Assembly: GCA_028456385.1 (NCBI GenBank)
Contig: JALNQF010000158.1
Location: forward strand, 36,903-100,902
Source: Ophiosphaerella korrae
Taxonomy: Eukaryota > Ascomycota > Dothideomycetes > Pleosporales > Phaeosphaeriaceae
Length of the DNA stretch: 64,000 nucleotides
Direction of reading: 5' to 3'
Shown piece after piece: positions 20,506-31,455 of this stretch. Both the position numbers and the translations under genes were made by a program. The first letter of the stretch is position 1. The number at the start of each line of letters is the position of its first letter. The notes beneath the pieces were generated by a model. That model was not told where the DNA came from. It was given only the letters and a program-made list of their open reading frames with translations, and made no database searches.

Positions 20506-23235
20506 ATGGACAATCCGAATAACACCAAATCAGATGGTACTCCGCGGCAAGGCCCAGGGGTGCGTTCACGAATAGAACAACTTCAAAAGTCGAGAAACAG
20601 AAACAGTACAATGGCCACCACACCCACCACCGCTCCTCTAGAAGCCTCTCGAAAACAGCCGTGGAACAAGGCTGGTGCGCCTCAGGCTATTCGCAGACAT
20701 TGTAGCACTCAATCTCTTGGGCGACCTTGTTCATTGCAGACGCGTGAAGATGGAGGGCGGGAGAGGGCACTACCAAGCCCTATCTATCTACCTCATGAAA
20801 TCAACGAGAAATCCCCGCAATCAAGCACATGGAGTATTCCACTTTTTAAAGCTGGACAATTAAACAAAAATACGACATTTCTTGGTCTGTCAACCATCAG
20901 AGAGGTAGCTGGAGTCGTCCCAAAACCAATAATACGAAAACGCGAGAAACAGTTTTCAGAATCGCATAAAAGGGTTGAAAAGGCTGTCACATCGCCAAAC
21001 ATCGCGCCACGACTTCAACTTTCTGCTATAGTTGAAACTGCAACATTCCTGCCACAAGCACCAGCACGCTGCAATTGGGTCTATCTATCGGAAACAGCCA
21101 TCAAACGTTCACAGGCATATATTGCAACATCTATTTCAAAGCCAAATAGCTTGTCTACTATCTCCCTAGGGCCCCAATCGGGAACAATATCTCCTAACAG
21201 AAATGCATCTTTGCTAAAACCACCATCTCCGGATCATAATGGAGTGCCCAAGTACATGACGGCTTTCGAGTATGCCATGCGGCCGTACCTTGACGCTCAT
21301 CCCGAGCGCGATCTGGAGAAGTATTTGGGCTTACCGTCGCCAATGAAACATGGCAGGCGGTCTACTATCGCCTCAAAGTCGTCCAACCGTAGATTATCAG
21401 GTATTACGGACGCCCGAGACGGCCAGATCCTCAATTTGACTGCCGGTGAAACTAATCTAAAAAAAGCTACTCGCAACAATACAAAAGTCAACAGCTCCAA
21501 CAGCAAGGCCAACATTCCTAGCCATCTCAAGGACAAAGATCCTCACCGAACACAGTTGCGACAAATCCAACTCCGCACTCTGCTAATGCGGTGCACGGTG
21601 CTGCAATCCACCATCCGAGAACTGGAGCGCAAGCCTTGGAGTGAGGACATACGAAAGCCCTTATATGATTACTATTCGAACATGCGTTGCCTAGCGTACA
21701 AAGCCCGACGCTTTGCCGACGCCCTGGATAGTCGCGAGCTCCAAGCACGATGCGAATACTGGGCGGGCAGAGCCTGTGGCGGAACTCGAGATTATGAAGC
21801 CGCTGCGCAACATTTAAAATTGGCCATCGCTCTCGACGTCGAGAACGATGTGCGGCGAGACGGCATAATGAAGCTACGGGGCCTACGACCGGCGGAAAAG
21901 GCAGATGTGCGGTTCTTGTTGGAAGCGGCTGTGAAACGATGTGAGTCGTGGGAGAAGAGAAGGACCTTGGCGAGACAAATGTATAACGGGTCTGGAGTAC
22001 ATTTTGAACATTTCCAGTGGATGCACAGCCCGTTGTGGAGACCAGATCGGGATCGCATTGTACGGGAGGCGAGAGAATGGGGAAATGTAGGACATGGCGT
22101 TGAGGATGTGAATGATGGGGTGGATGCACAGAAATCCCCAGATGGACGGGAGCTTGAAGCTGAGGCACAAGCGAGGTGGGAGGCTGAGGGTGTGGCGGTG
22201 CAACGAATGACGAGGAGGATGTTGAACAAACAAGAGCTGCGGTATATCACACATGGAGAGAGAGAGGTTACTGACGAACAAGAAGAAAAGCGTGGGAAAA
22301 ACGCTACGCCTAGGGTCTCGAAGCCGCCACCACGTCTATCCCCAAAGATAGATTTTGAGGCGATTCATCGACCAAACACATCATTATCGTTAGTAGAGTT
22401 TACGCCAGGCCCACAAGCAGATGTACAAAAGGTACCTCCACAAGTACTGAAACCAATAGCTTCAATAATAGGTGGAAGAACCGCATCACCGTCGCTCCCT
22501 CGTTCACGAATATCTTCAGCATCTACAACTCTCTTGCAGCGCCGAGGGAAGCTGGTTTCTCCGATTGAAACAGAACATATACAAAAACGCCCTAATCTTG
22601 GCGAAGCTGTGCATGCCCCTACATCAGGCGTTGTGTCCTCTTTAGAAGGAACGGCATCAGGAACTATCGACGGAGCTCCAATCAATACAGGATTGGTGCG
22701 ACTGCGGACGAGAGACTGGGTAGTTGGCCAGGCCCAATCCCCTTCTCAAGGCAGTCAGCCTTCACGAGCACTTTCGCAGGCACCTTTTCTGTCACGTGCT
22801 AATCCCAGTCCGATCAAGTCAGCGGGTGCATTGAGTTTCGCAACTTGTGCACAAAGTCCAGTCACACTACACACCGCCCTTACTCACCCTGTACAGTCAC
22901 CCTCTCACAATGGTATGGTGCCAATGTCCACTGAGCATATACAGCAATCTGCTAGGCTGCGCAGGGACCCGGATACAGCTGCGGAGTCACCTGGGCAAGT
23001 TTTAAAGCGCCTTGTTGGTGGATCCAGAAGGCACACTGTTGGCATTACTAGGCCGATTATACAGGCTTTCGTACGGAGAATCTCCCAGCAGAATAGTTTC
23101 GACAATCGGTCCAGGATGGCATCTCCTACTATTCGCGTGCCAGCTCTTGTGAGGTCGGTAGGCTGTTCTCCAATTGAAGGATCACCGATGCAAGAGTTGC
23201 CTACGTCAGCACCTATCAGGGGTAGGAGGGTCTGA
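20506..23235 (+). CDS. Large unknown protein, mostly disordered, with a central helical domain
   Basis: A single exon of 909 aa from the ATG at 20506 (ACAACATGGAC). Residues 1-340 and about 600-909 are Ser/Pro/Arg-rich and probably disordered. The central part (about 345-560) is helical: HRTQLRQIQLRTLLMRCTVL, LYDYYSNMRCLAYKARRFAD, YEAAAQHLKLAIALDVENDV and PAEKADVRFLLEAAVKRCES. The spacing is TPR-like, followed by a charged helix (LEAEAQARWEAEGVAVQRMT). The C-terminal half has many S/T-P sites, suggesting phosphorylation. I recall nothing characterised like it; it may be a Dothideomycete-specific scaffold. It is convergent with the hemerythrin gene, 134 bp apart. Confidence 0.72.
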   Translation: MDNPNNTKSDGTPRQGPGVRSRIEQLQKSRNRNSTMATTPTTAPLEASRKQPWNKAGAPQAIRRHCSTQSLGRPCSLQTREDGGRERALPSPIYLPHEINEKSPQSSTWSIPLFKAGQLNKNTTFLGLSTIREVAGVVPKPIIRKREKQFSESHKRVEKAVTSPNIAPRLQLSAIVETATFLPQAPARCNWVYLSETAIKRSQAYIATSISKPNSLSTISLGPQSGTISPNRNASLLKPPSPDHNGVPKYMTAFEYAMRPYLDAHPERDLEKYLGLPSPMKHGRRSTIASKSSNRRLSGITDARDGQILNLTAGETNLKKATRNNTKVNSSNSKANIPSHLKDKDPHRTQLRQIQLRTLLMRCTVLQSTIRELERKPWSEDIRKPLYDYYSNMRCLAYKARRFADALDSRELQARCEYWAGRACGGTRDYEAAAQHLKLAIALDVENDVRRDGIMKLRGLRPAEKADVRFLLEAAVKRCESWEKRRTLARQMYNGSGVHFEHFQWMHSPLWRPDRDRIVREAREWGNVGHGVEDVNDGVDAQKSPDGRELEAEAQARWEAEGVAVQRMTRRMLNKQELRYITHGEREVTDEQEEKRGKNATPRVSKPPPRLSPKIDFEAIHRPNTSLSLVEFTPGPQADVQKVPPQVLKPIASIIGGRTASPSLPRSRISSASTTLLQRRGKLVSPIETEHIQKRPNLGEAVHAPTSGVVSSLEGTASGTIDGAPINTGLVRLRTRDWVVGQAQSPSQGSQPSRALSQAPFLSRANPSPIKSAGALSFATCAQSPVTLHTALTHPVQSPSHNGMVPMSTEHIQQSARLRRDPDTAAESPGQVLKRLVGGSRRHTVGITRPIIQAFVRRISQQNSFDNRSRMASPTIRVPALVRSVGCSPIEGSPMQELPTSAPIRGRRV

Positions 23236-23369
23236 AAGACAAGATGTAGCATGCGCAAGAGTCGATAACGCAAAGCTCCCGGAGCCAAGACTCTTTTCAC
23301 AATAATATTACCACCACACGCCACTGATTGGACGATTCTTTCCAAACCCACCACACATTGAGATTACGA

Positions 23370-24228
23370 TTACGCTGTTGTGTCCACACCCTTGAACGCC
23401 AACTCCCTACGATCCCTCCACATCGTACACGGATTGAACCGCCAGGCCCCACGATAGCGCCGCCCAAACACATAATGAATAATATACGGTACGAAAAACG
23501 GCACGGCCGGAAAATCATGCACCCCGCCTTCATAGCTCCTATCCGCCGTCCCAAACACAAGCGGCCCAATCCGATACTAAACCAGTCAGCGAAAAACAGC
23601 TAGCTTGGGGAAAGGGGACTCAGCACATTATCCGTCGCCATAAGCCTCTTTTCCAGCCGCTGATACGCCCCGCGTACACGCGCGCTATCGTACCGATCCA
23701 GCGCCCTCAACGTCTCAATCTCATCGTGTAAATGCTGCCCCAACGCCCCCGCAAACCCCTCCACAAGCCGCCGTACCTCCGCGCCATCGAACGCTTCCGG
23801 TGCACATGTGCTGACATGCTCGTGAAATGCCTCAAAACCCGGTGTGAACGCTTGATGCTGGTCTTTGTTGCGCTGCATGAGGCCTGGGGTGCTGGTGAGT
23901 TGCTCGATTTCTGGGAAAAAGAGGGCTTCTTCGGCGTCGTGGTGGTGGTGCATCGCTTCGCACCAGCATTGGCAGTAGGTGAGGAAGTCTACGATGGTGG
24001 TGGGGGAGGAGAGCGGGATGTGTGGTGCTTGGAGGAATATGGAGTTTAGGCCGCGGAGAATGCCGTTGTGGGCGAGTGACATTTGGGTTGCGACATAGTA
24101 TGCTGCGTGGGAAGTCTGAGGGGATGCTTAGTGGTCAAGAAGATGCGAACAAGTGGTTCATGTACATTATTTGAGAATTCGAGGGTTGAGATTAGAGAGT
24201 ATGGTTGGTCAGCCCATTGGGAAGACAT
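23370..24228 (-). CDS. Hemerythrin-like (HHE domain) protein
   Basis: Three exons, 24228-24166, 24115-23627 and 23576-23370, encode about 252 aa. The first tiny exon gives MSSQWADQPYSLISTLEFSN. The second carries the di-iron four-helix bundle: MSLAHNGILRGLNSIFL, MHHHHDAEEALFFPEIEQL, NKDQHQAFTPGFEAFHEHV and LGQHLHDEIETL. The third joins as YRIGPLVFGTADRSYEGG and ends in FFVPYIIHYVFGRRYRGAWR, which matches the C-terminal tail of fungal HHE proteins I know. This supports splicing rather than a stop at the end of exon 2. It probably binds oxygen, NO or iron in the cytosol; the role in fungi is not settled. The His/Glu ligands look intact. Confidence 0.85.
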
Positions 24229-24827
24229 TTTTGGTTGGTTTGAGAGAAGTTCAGAGTTTTGTTAATTGCATTGCGTGCATGAGGATGGTAGGTCTGCTTA
24301 TACGTTCGTCAGACATGACGATTGATTCGATCTCTTTCTGGCAAATTGATATCTTGCACAGTGAGAAATTAGTGTACTACGCATGTACAGGGTCTCGGGC
24401 ATGTAGATTCGGGGGGGCTATTGTACCGAAAGATGACGGGCGTAATTCGTGGTCCTAGATAGGTTTAACCTGGACGGTGATTATCTGATCTTCGGAGGAG
24501 ATTCTCTCCCGATGACCTAAACACCATGGAACAACTTCAATTTCACCCGCCCCCGAAGTATAACGTCTGATCGTTATGCCATCCCGAGCTGATACGTTTT
24601 CAATAATCAAACCACCTCGACAAATGTTGACAAATCACACTATGTGGCTTATTTCATCATTAGGGCAATGCCGCCGTTACAATCATAAATAGGCCAGCTG
24701 CTCTTGGATTTGAGTCACTCTTCATCAACTGTGCCTTCAACTCCACATCAACGTGTATAACAGTCCCTAGAGATAATTAATAGGGCGATAAATCAAGAAA
24801 TAAAGCAGCCAAAAACAATCAGTTACT
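24229..24827. other. Divergent intergenic region
   Basis: Upstream DNA of the hemerythrin-like gene (minus) and the Rossmann gene (plus). No distinct element assigned. Confidence 0.5.
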
Positions 24828-25673
24828 ATGAAGGTCCTACTCCTTGGCGCAACCGGCAACCTAGGACTTCGCCTTGTCGCCGCACTCCTCACCCACAACC
24901 ACAGCGTCGTCGCATTCGTCCGGTCCCCAGAAAAACTCAAATCCCTTCTCCCCACATCCATACACGACCAAATTACCGTTGTCCAAGGCTCCGCCACAGA
25001 TCCAGTCGCGGTTAAAAAAGCAATTTTGGATGGCGGCTGCGATGCGGTTGTGAATACTGCCGGGCTAGCTGCCTTGGCGCCTTGGAGTAAAAGCGACCTG
25101 CCAGCTATATTTCGTGCGATTGTGCAAGCCGTGCAAGAAGCTGGAGCGGAGAGAGAAAAGCCGTTGAGAGCGTGGTTTTTAGCGGGGACGGGCGTGTTGA
25201 ATTATCCGGGGACGGAGTCAATGATATCGGATTTGTAAGTGTGGTAGAATTCCTCGAACTGAAAGTGCAATCCTAACAGCTCTAAAAGCATTCCCATCTA
25301 CCTTGAGCACCGCCAGAACCTGGAACTCCTCAGATCTTTGCCGCCAAACGCCATCAACTGGTCTATGCTGTGCCCAAATGCCATGGTCGCTGAGTCCAAC
25401 GACATTACTGTGCCTACGCAAAGTGAACTTCCGAAACTTACTGCGAATGCAACTACTCCCCCGTTATGGCGGGATTCTTGGACGAGACACGTTCCGTGGA
25501 TTGGAAAGAGGGTGATTTCTGCTGTGAATGCACCGCGCTATCAAACGACGCTTGAACAGAATGCGGATTTTATTGCTAGAGATCTTGGGAAGGTCGAGAG
25601 TCAGTGGAGCGGGATGGCTGTTGGGGTTATCAATAAAACGACGAGTTCTTCGCTGGGGCAGGCTGTGCAGTAG
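24828..25673 (+). CDS. NAD(P)-binding Rossmann protein (NmrA/epimerase-like)
   Basis: Two exons, 24828-25234 and 25280-25673, encode about 266 aa. It opens with KVLLLGATGNLGLRLVAALL, the GxxGxxG dinucleotide loop of atypical short-chain dehydrogenases and NmrA-like proteins. VVAFVRSPEKLKSLLP (an Arg that would favour NADP), CDAVVNTAGLAALAPW and WFLAGTGVLNYPG follow. The intron (GTAAGT, branch CCTAACAG) falls in GAT TT^C and yields FSKSIPIYLEHRQNLELL. No strict SDR YxxxK triad is evident, so it may be a redox sensor or an isomerase/reductase rather than a classic SDR. Cytosolic, with no signal peptide. Confidence 0.82.
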
Positions 25674-26128
25674 ATCATTCTCTTTTCTACCTAGCTTGTA
25701 AGGTCGTTCGCATTTATTGTTTATATTATCATTTCAATAACAAACTTCTAGCGTGCTTCAACATGGCTGTTATTGCTTCACAGGTATCAACATTGAGCTT
25801 GATTTGCTTCGATTTGCTTATAAAACTCAACTCTAACTCGTGCGGGCCTGAGCTTTGAGAGTATCCTGCTCATTGTGGATTATAAATTTGGGTTCAGGGT
25901 TGTTGCACATATGTACGTTTCGTAGAATAGTTGACATCAATGGCCGTCTAGAACCCTCTGCTTACATCGATTTGTTTGACGAATTGCATGCGAACTTAGC
26001 GTGTTCCTAATTTAGATATGCAAAGATGCCCATTGGATACAGATGTCGTTAGGCTAGTCTACCTCGTCGAAAGGCTTCGCAGTCAGGCTAGGCACCAGCT
26101 CCTATTCAACACCCTAATGTAAGGCACG
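25674..26128. other. Intergenic, AT-rich
   Basis: No gene recognised. This separates an intact gene from the decayed ankyrin-type gene that starts near 26129. Confidence 0.5.
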
Positions 26129-29100
26129 ATAGCCGAGATAATCGGCTCTGTTGCTGCCGTGGTTCAGTTCCTGGACGTCGCCGTTCGTCTATCCTCTCAG
26201 CTCGCCCGTCTTTGCTCTGATATACAGAATGTGCCTCAAAGCTTCCATGACCTGCTTACAGACCTACATCAGCAGATCATAGTTGTTCAGCACATCAAAG
26301 CACATGGTTTTCCCTCCTCTATTGCATCACTTGGATCATGGACATTCGATACGCTATTGCTCAAATACATTGCCTTAGCTGAAGAGCTCTCTAAGATACT
26401 TGATGAAGTTCTTGTCAAGCCATCTGATGGGGCTCTGCGACGAGGCTGAGTAGGGCTTTGCTCACTCCAAAAAAGAGAATATGTTTCGCAATTATGCGAG
26501 CGCCTCTAGCGTAAAAAGAGTACTCTCTCAGTTCTGATGACTGCAACAAATCTGTAAGTCATTGCCTACCCCCACTTTCAGAGTCCTGTCGATTGATTAT
26601 AGTTGCGTAGTAAACAAACATCAGATTTGAACGCAACCTCGAATCAGATCAACCCCAACACAGCGGAGACCTTAATACTTGCGAAAGATATCAAATCGAG
26701 CTCAGAAAAAGCCGCGACTGGCGCTCATCACCTCTTCTCCCAGATTTAGCAAATGGGCCGAGTTGTTACGAACTCATCCGCAGAGTCAAACCGATTAGTG
26801 AAAGATGTTCAACAACAATTTGAAAGACCTTCAACAAGCCATGGCTCAGTCGACGGAACTACGAGAGTATGAAGCTACCAGAACCCGAGATTTTAAAAGA
26901 CTTAATGATTAATCGACACAAACCCTCGCAAATACCAATTTGATCCTTTAAAGCTTAAAGATTCTATCCCAGAGAGCCGATAGAAACACTGTCATTGACC
27001 CTCATGTAACTAGAAGACAAGGCCAGATAACTTTACCAGTCCATGGGGCGCAACTCACTCACTCGGAAGCATTATCTGGCGTTACAATTAATAGGCGCTC
27101 CATCTACAAATACCGCACTGTCAACAAAGTAAATCGTTGGCAACCTCTCTCAGCTCTCCAATTTTCACGATCGTTCAGATCTCAACATTGCACCTTTTGC
27201 CTAGCATATAAGAATTCTGAACAAGTTTTCGAGCTATCGATGCAGCTTACTCCGCCACATTGGTTGCTTTCTCACTCACTCCAGATTGGGTTTCAGGTCA
27301 TGAATTGGTGGACTACAAAACCTACATCGATCAGCCCAGTCGTGATCGGCACAAGTAGACTAGTTGATTCACGCACTTCTCTCGCCTTCCTCGCCATAGC
27401 TTATACTTACAATGACTTGTTTGACACTGACTTCAGGAAGATGCGCAAAGGTTCAAATCACCACATCACAATACGAGAATTACAACATGCATTACAAGAC
27501 CTTTTTATTCAATGGAGAGCTTCTGCACTTGATACCGATAGCCAAGGTCGTACTTTGCTGAACGTAAGGTCACATGATCTTCCCGTCTAAGAAAAGAGCA
27601 GACTAACTCTTGATGAAGGAATTTATGTGGATCCACATCCAATACGTTAGATATCGGATTTTACTGCCAGCCAATGAGCTCATCAGTATTATTCTCTTAT
27701 TGCTAGAGCGTGGCGCAAATCCAAATGTAATTACATCGTATAACACCGTGGAGGCAGGTGGCACCACATTGGATCAATTCGTGGGCATTCTTAGCGTCCG
27801 AACTAACCCACTGAGTCCGCTCTCTAAGACCACGCTCAGCCAATTAGTAGCTTGTGAAGGACAATTTCCGAAGCCCTTGCGTATGGCTGTACACAAAATC
27901 GGGTTCGATTTTGCTTCCCAGTTCATATACGAGGTAGAAAAATATCTGGATCTGGAGGAACAAATTGATAGTGGGTAATTTGATAACACGAAAAAGCTCT
28001 TAAATCCTACTAACAAGTCTAAGTTTGTGAGTTGGGAGAATTCTCTGCAGCTATTCTGCAACGTGAGCATCACTTGGAACGAATTGCAAAGAAGGCGACG
28101 CTTAACGCACTGAATCGTCATTCACCGATCAACGGCCTCGCTCCTGTGCATTTCACCGTACTATGGCCTCCAATATTAAGGATCCTTGTTGAAAAACGAG
28201 TCAATGTCGATGCAGAGGATACCCTTGGGCGGCGCCCTATTCATTTGGCTGTTGCATTAGGTCTAGGTGATGCAGTTGAGTGTCTTACCAACGCAGACTG
28301 TTCACTCTGGACCCATTCGCACTTCCCCAGTCTACTTCAGTTTGCGTTATCGAAGGCAACTGCTGCAAATAATTATTTACACCCCCCCGTTCTCAGCTGA
28401 CGTTTCAAGGGTACTCATATCAAAAATCGTTATTAGAGCTCTGGCTAATCGTTATACACGGCTTTTAGATAAGGCAAGGATGTTGTTACCACGCTCTGAT
28501 TTCTTAGAATTCAATATAAGGCCAGGAGAGATAAGATAGCAATGTGCTCCTTTGATTCATAGGGCTTTAATCTCGCGAAAATTCGACATCGCTAAAGCCC
28601 TGCTCCTTGATGGAAAAGGTGCCTATAATTTTTTTCACTTATCCTTCTTGGACTGTATGACTCCAAAGGATGCAAATATATTGTGGGGCCTTGGGTTTCA
28701 CAATATCGATGAATTTGACGAATGTGGACTGACCCCAATGATGCAGAGTTGGTTCTCCGCAAACTTTGATATAGTAGCCTGGTTCACAGAAAAAGCTATA
28801 TCGTTGCGTGCGAAGCATCGAGATGGTCCACTTACCGTTCTCCATATGTACGCCCAACGTTTCGGTTCTCCTGGGCTATATTTCTCCCATGATGGAGACC
28901 ATATTCCGTCAGACATTTTTTACTTATCCAAGGTCCAAGAGGAACTTGGTATTCCGTATGATGATTGGGTTTGTCCTTGCTCACCAGATAGATGCAGTCC
29001 GATCAAGTTCATACGGCCTTTGGTTGAAAGAAGAGGGGCTTATAGGCAAAATTTTCAAAGATGGCTGGTGAATATCGCACCCACACGGAGTCTGCTGCTA

Positions 29101-29505
29101 CAATACATTCTCGAATTTACGTGGATTCTTCTCTTCGATTTTCTAGGTGGTCGACATACCTGCTGTAGCTTGAATGATGAAGGCGCGATAAAAGTACAGT
29201 CCCGTTCCCCTTACGCTGGGGTATGGGGAGAGGAAGAGGTACAACGAAGTTTTCTAGACGAGATCGGTGAAGAATGGAGACGGAGGGGAGGCTTTGGGCA
29301 GAAAATTCCGTCCACAAAAGTCATCGAAGCATTTGGATTGATGATAGACAAATTGATGTTGCACTACGACGATATGGAAAAGAGCATGATATCAGCAGAG
29401 GGCCAACCTTTTGAGTACCTCAAATTGTTAATATCGGAGAGGCATTTGACGGTTGACATATTTTTTGAGTCCAATCCGAACCTGGATATTAGGCTGCATC
29501 AGTAA
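26129..29505 (+). pseudogene. Decayed fungal N-terminal-domain/ankyrin-repeat gene
   Basis: The 5' part reads as the helical N-terminal domain of fungal NLR/ankyrin proteins (AEIIGSVAAVVQFLDVAVRL, then PQSFHDLLTDLHQQIIVVQH). Its expected start codon is ATA at 26129-26131, with an in-frame stop just upstream. TGA (26447) replaces the Trp usual in this family, and TAG (26507) follows in a helix ending RKKSTLSVLMTATNL before a GTAAGT donor. Later blocks in several frames include HWLLSHSLQIGFQVMNWWTT (27240-27590), ELISIILLLLERGANPN (27610-27978), the ankyrin-like DTLGRRPIHLAVALGLGDAV (28032-28400) and 317 open codons at 28552-29505 with CGLTPMMQSWFSANFDIVAW. The last block is nearly intact. Some breaks may be unplaced introns, but the lost start and two stops argue for a pseudogene. 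Confidence 0.7.
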
Positions 29506-30867
29506 TGCGAAACGATTGCCTCTGAATGGACACAAAGCCGACTTCTGGCAGTCTAATAGTATGTTCCCGAGCCAGGTATAATGTATCTGTCACCAAATTT
29601 TTTGTGTTATTGAGTAAATTAAAAGCATTACAGCTCATTAACTCGTCACTGAAAGTATACTTATGGGCACGTACTCGTTGGAGAAAGGAAAGTGCACAGC
29701 AGCAGAATCAACTCAAAGTGTACTCATTCACTTATACGTAACTAGGCCCACTTTTCAAGTAATAGCAGCGAAGGCCATGCCTATTATGATATCAACACTC
29801 GATCCTAGCAACAATACTTTATTTTCATATTGGGAGACTACCACTATGTGAGGATTTATTATGGGTTTCGTTTGAGGTCGTCAGCTGACCGAATATTAAT
29901 ACTAGCCGCAGTGAAGGGAGGTATTACATCCATTATTTTGCTAAGATTGTATGAAACCTTGATCGTATTATAAGGCCATGATCAGATACTAAACGCCTTT
30001 GGTTGACAGTGACCTGCTCAGCAACAAATACCTCATGCCTTCAATTTGTTCTGTCTACTGACTAATTTTATTAGCCCAGGCAAACCTCTCGCCTTGGTTT
30101 TCAACCATCTTGTTTGCCATGAATTTTTGTTAGAACTTATTTGAAATTCATCAGACTCTCTAAGACCCTCAATTACCAGTAAGATGAAATCCTGGTGTGG
30201 CAAGATAGTGCATATATAACTCTAATCTGACTAAGGCATACTCTAGTATATTGCAGTGTGGATTATCGGGCTTGTAGGGTTGTCTTAACTTCCTCGTACT
30301 GACTATGACGCTTATATCACACAGCCCTGTTAGAGAAATGTCCATCCGCCAATAAGAATTAGTTTTCCTTTCATTGGAGCTATGTATTATTGATAATAAA
30401 TGTTGCTTTGGGGATGATAGAGTCTGAATTTTTCCAAATGGAATGCGGAATAATGACCTTGGAACTATCGCAAGGACAGTCAAATAACATTGGCGTCAGG
30501 TACGGGATCACTTGTCAATAAAAGGATCGGCGACTGTGCACACATCTTTCTATTTTAGCATGCGAGATTTTGGCACGAAAGCCGAACGAATCTCACTGTT
30601 CCTAGCTCGATTCAGCTTCAAGCCCGGTAAGACGACGTTGCGGGGCGTATTACCTCCTCGCCTACAGCATAGTCTGCTTACGAAAAAACTCTAAATCTTC
30701 CATAAAAACACATTTATAGGCATGCATGTTAGAAAGTACATCAATCGCTTCCTCGCATCCTTTACGCCTCAGCACCATTCCCAACATATAGCTCGCCCTA
30801 GCTTCCCAACCCCATGCTATTCCCACCCCACACCCTCTCCTTAATCATCCTCCTCACCCATACAACC
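29506..30867. other. Intergenic, AT-rich, nothing recognised
   Basis: Only short frames are present. The first part may be the decayed 3' flank of the ankyrin pseudogene. The last 100 bases are C-rich and form the leader of the lipocalin-like gene. Confidence 0.45.
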
Positions 30868-31362
30868 ATGGCCTCAACCCTCTCCGCTCAACTAGTTGGA
30901 AGCTGGGACCTCGTATCCTACTACTACCACCCGGTCTCCAACCCCACCAACAAAACCTACCCGCAAGGCCCCAACGCCCGCGGTACAATAATGTACACGC
31001 CCGACGGCTACATGTCCGCCCAAGTCGTTCGCCCAGGCCAAGCGCCCTTCCCCGACGGTGGCGGCATCATGCCCGACACGTCCGGCACGCCCGCTGACTG
31101 GGAGCAAGTCGGGCGCAACATGATTGCGTACTCCGGGAGATTCTGGGCGTCGGAGAACGAAGTGTGGCATGAGTTGAGCGTGTGCAGTATCCCGGGGATG
31201 GTGGGGCTAGTGCAGCAGAGGGGTGTGCGGTTTGAAGAAGTGGATGGTGTGCGGTATTTGGATTTGAGTCGGGATGGGATTGAGATTGCGGGGGTGGTGA
31301 GCGATGTCAAGGTAAGGTGGAGGAGAATGGGGGATAATAAGGATGGGAAGCCACCGGTTTGA
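30868..31362 (+). CDS. Lipocalin-like domain protein
   Basis: A single exon of 164 aa from the ATG at 30868 (CAACCATGGCC). An in-frame ATG at 30814 would add 18 hydrophobic residues (LFPPHTLSLIILLTHTT), conceivably a secretion signal. The domain opens LSAQLVGSWDLVSYYYHPVS and continues with PNARGTIMYTPDGYMSAQVV, the GxW start and 'MYTPDGYMSAQ' strand typical of the fungal lipocalin-like family. It ends with RYLDLSRDGIEIAGVVSDVK. Members include small hydroxylase- or isomerase-like helpers found near secondary-metabolite genes. The convergent neighbour, 93 bp away, is a secreted FAD oxidase, so a joint role in modifying a small molecule is conceivable. Function unknown. Confidence 0.75.
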   Translation: MASTLSAQLVGSWDLVSYYYHPVSNPTNKTYPQGPNARGTIMYTPDGYMSAQVVRPGQAPFPDGGGIMPDTSGTPADWEQVGRNMIAYSGRFWASENEVWHELSVCSIPGMVGLVQQRGVRFEEVDGVRYLDLSRDGIEIAGVVSDVKVRWRRMGDNKDGKPPV

Positions 31363-31455
31363 GAGCGCGTTCAGGGAAATAGAGGTTATTGAGTGTCTAT
31401 AAAGTAGCCGAGTATGTGTACCCTTTTTAAAGATAAAATCCAGCTTTTAGTTACT

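Noticed and set aside
21527..22281. Several long minus-strand frames
   Set aside because: They lie opposite the central helical part of the 909-aa protein and are shadows of its codon bias.
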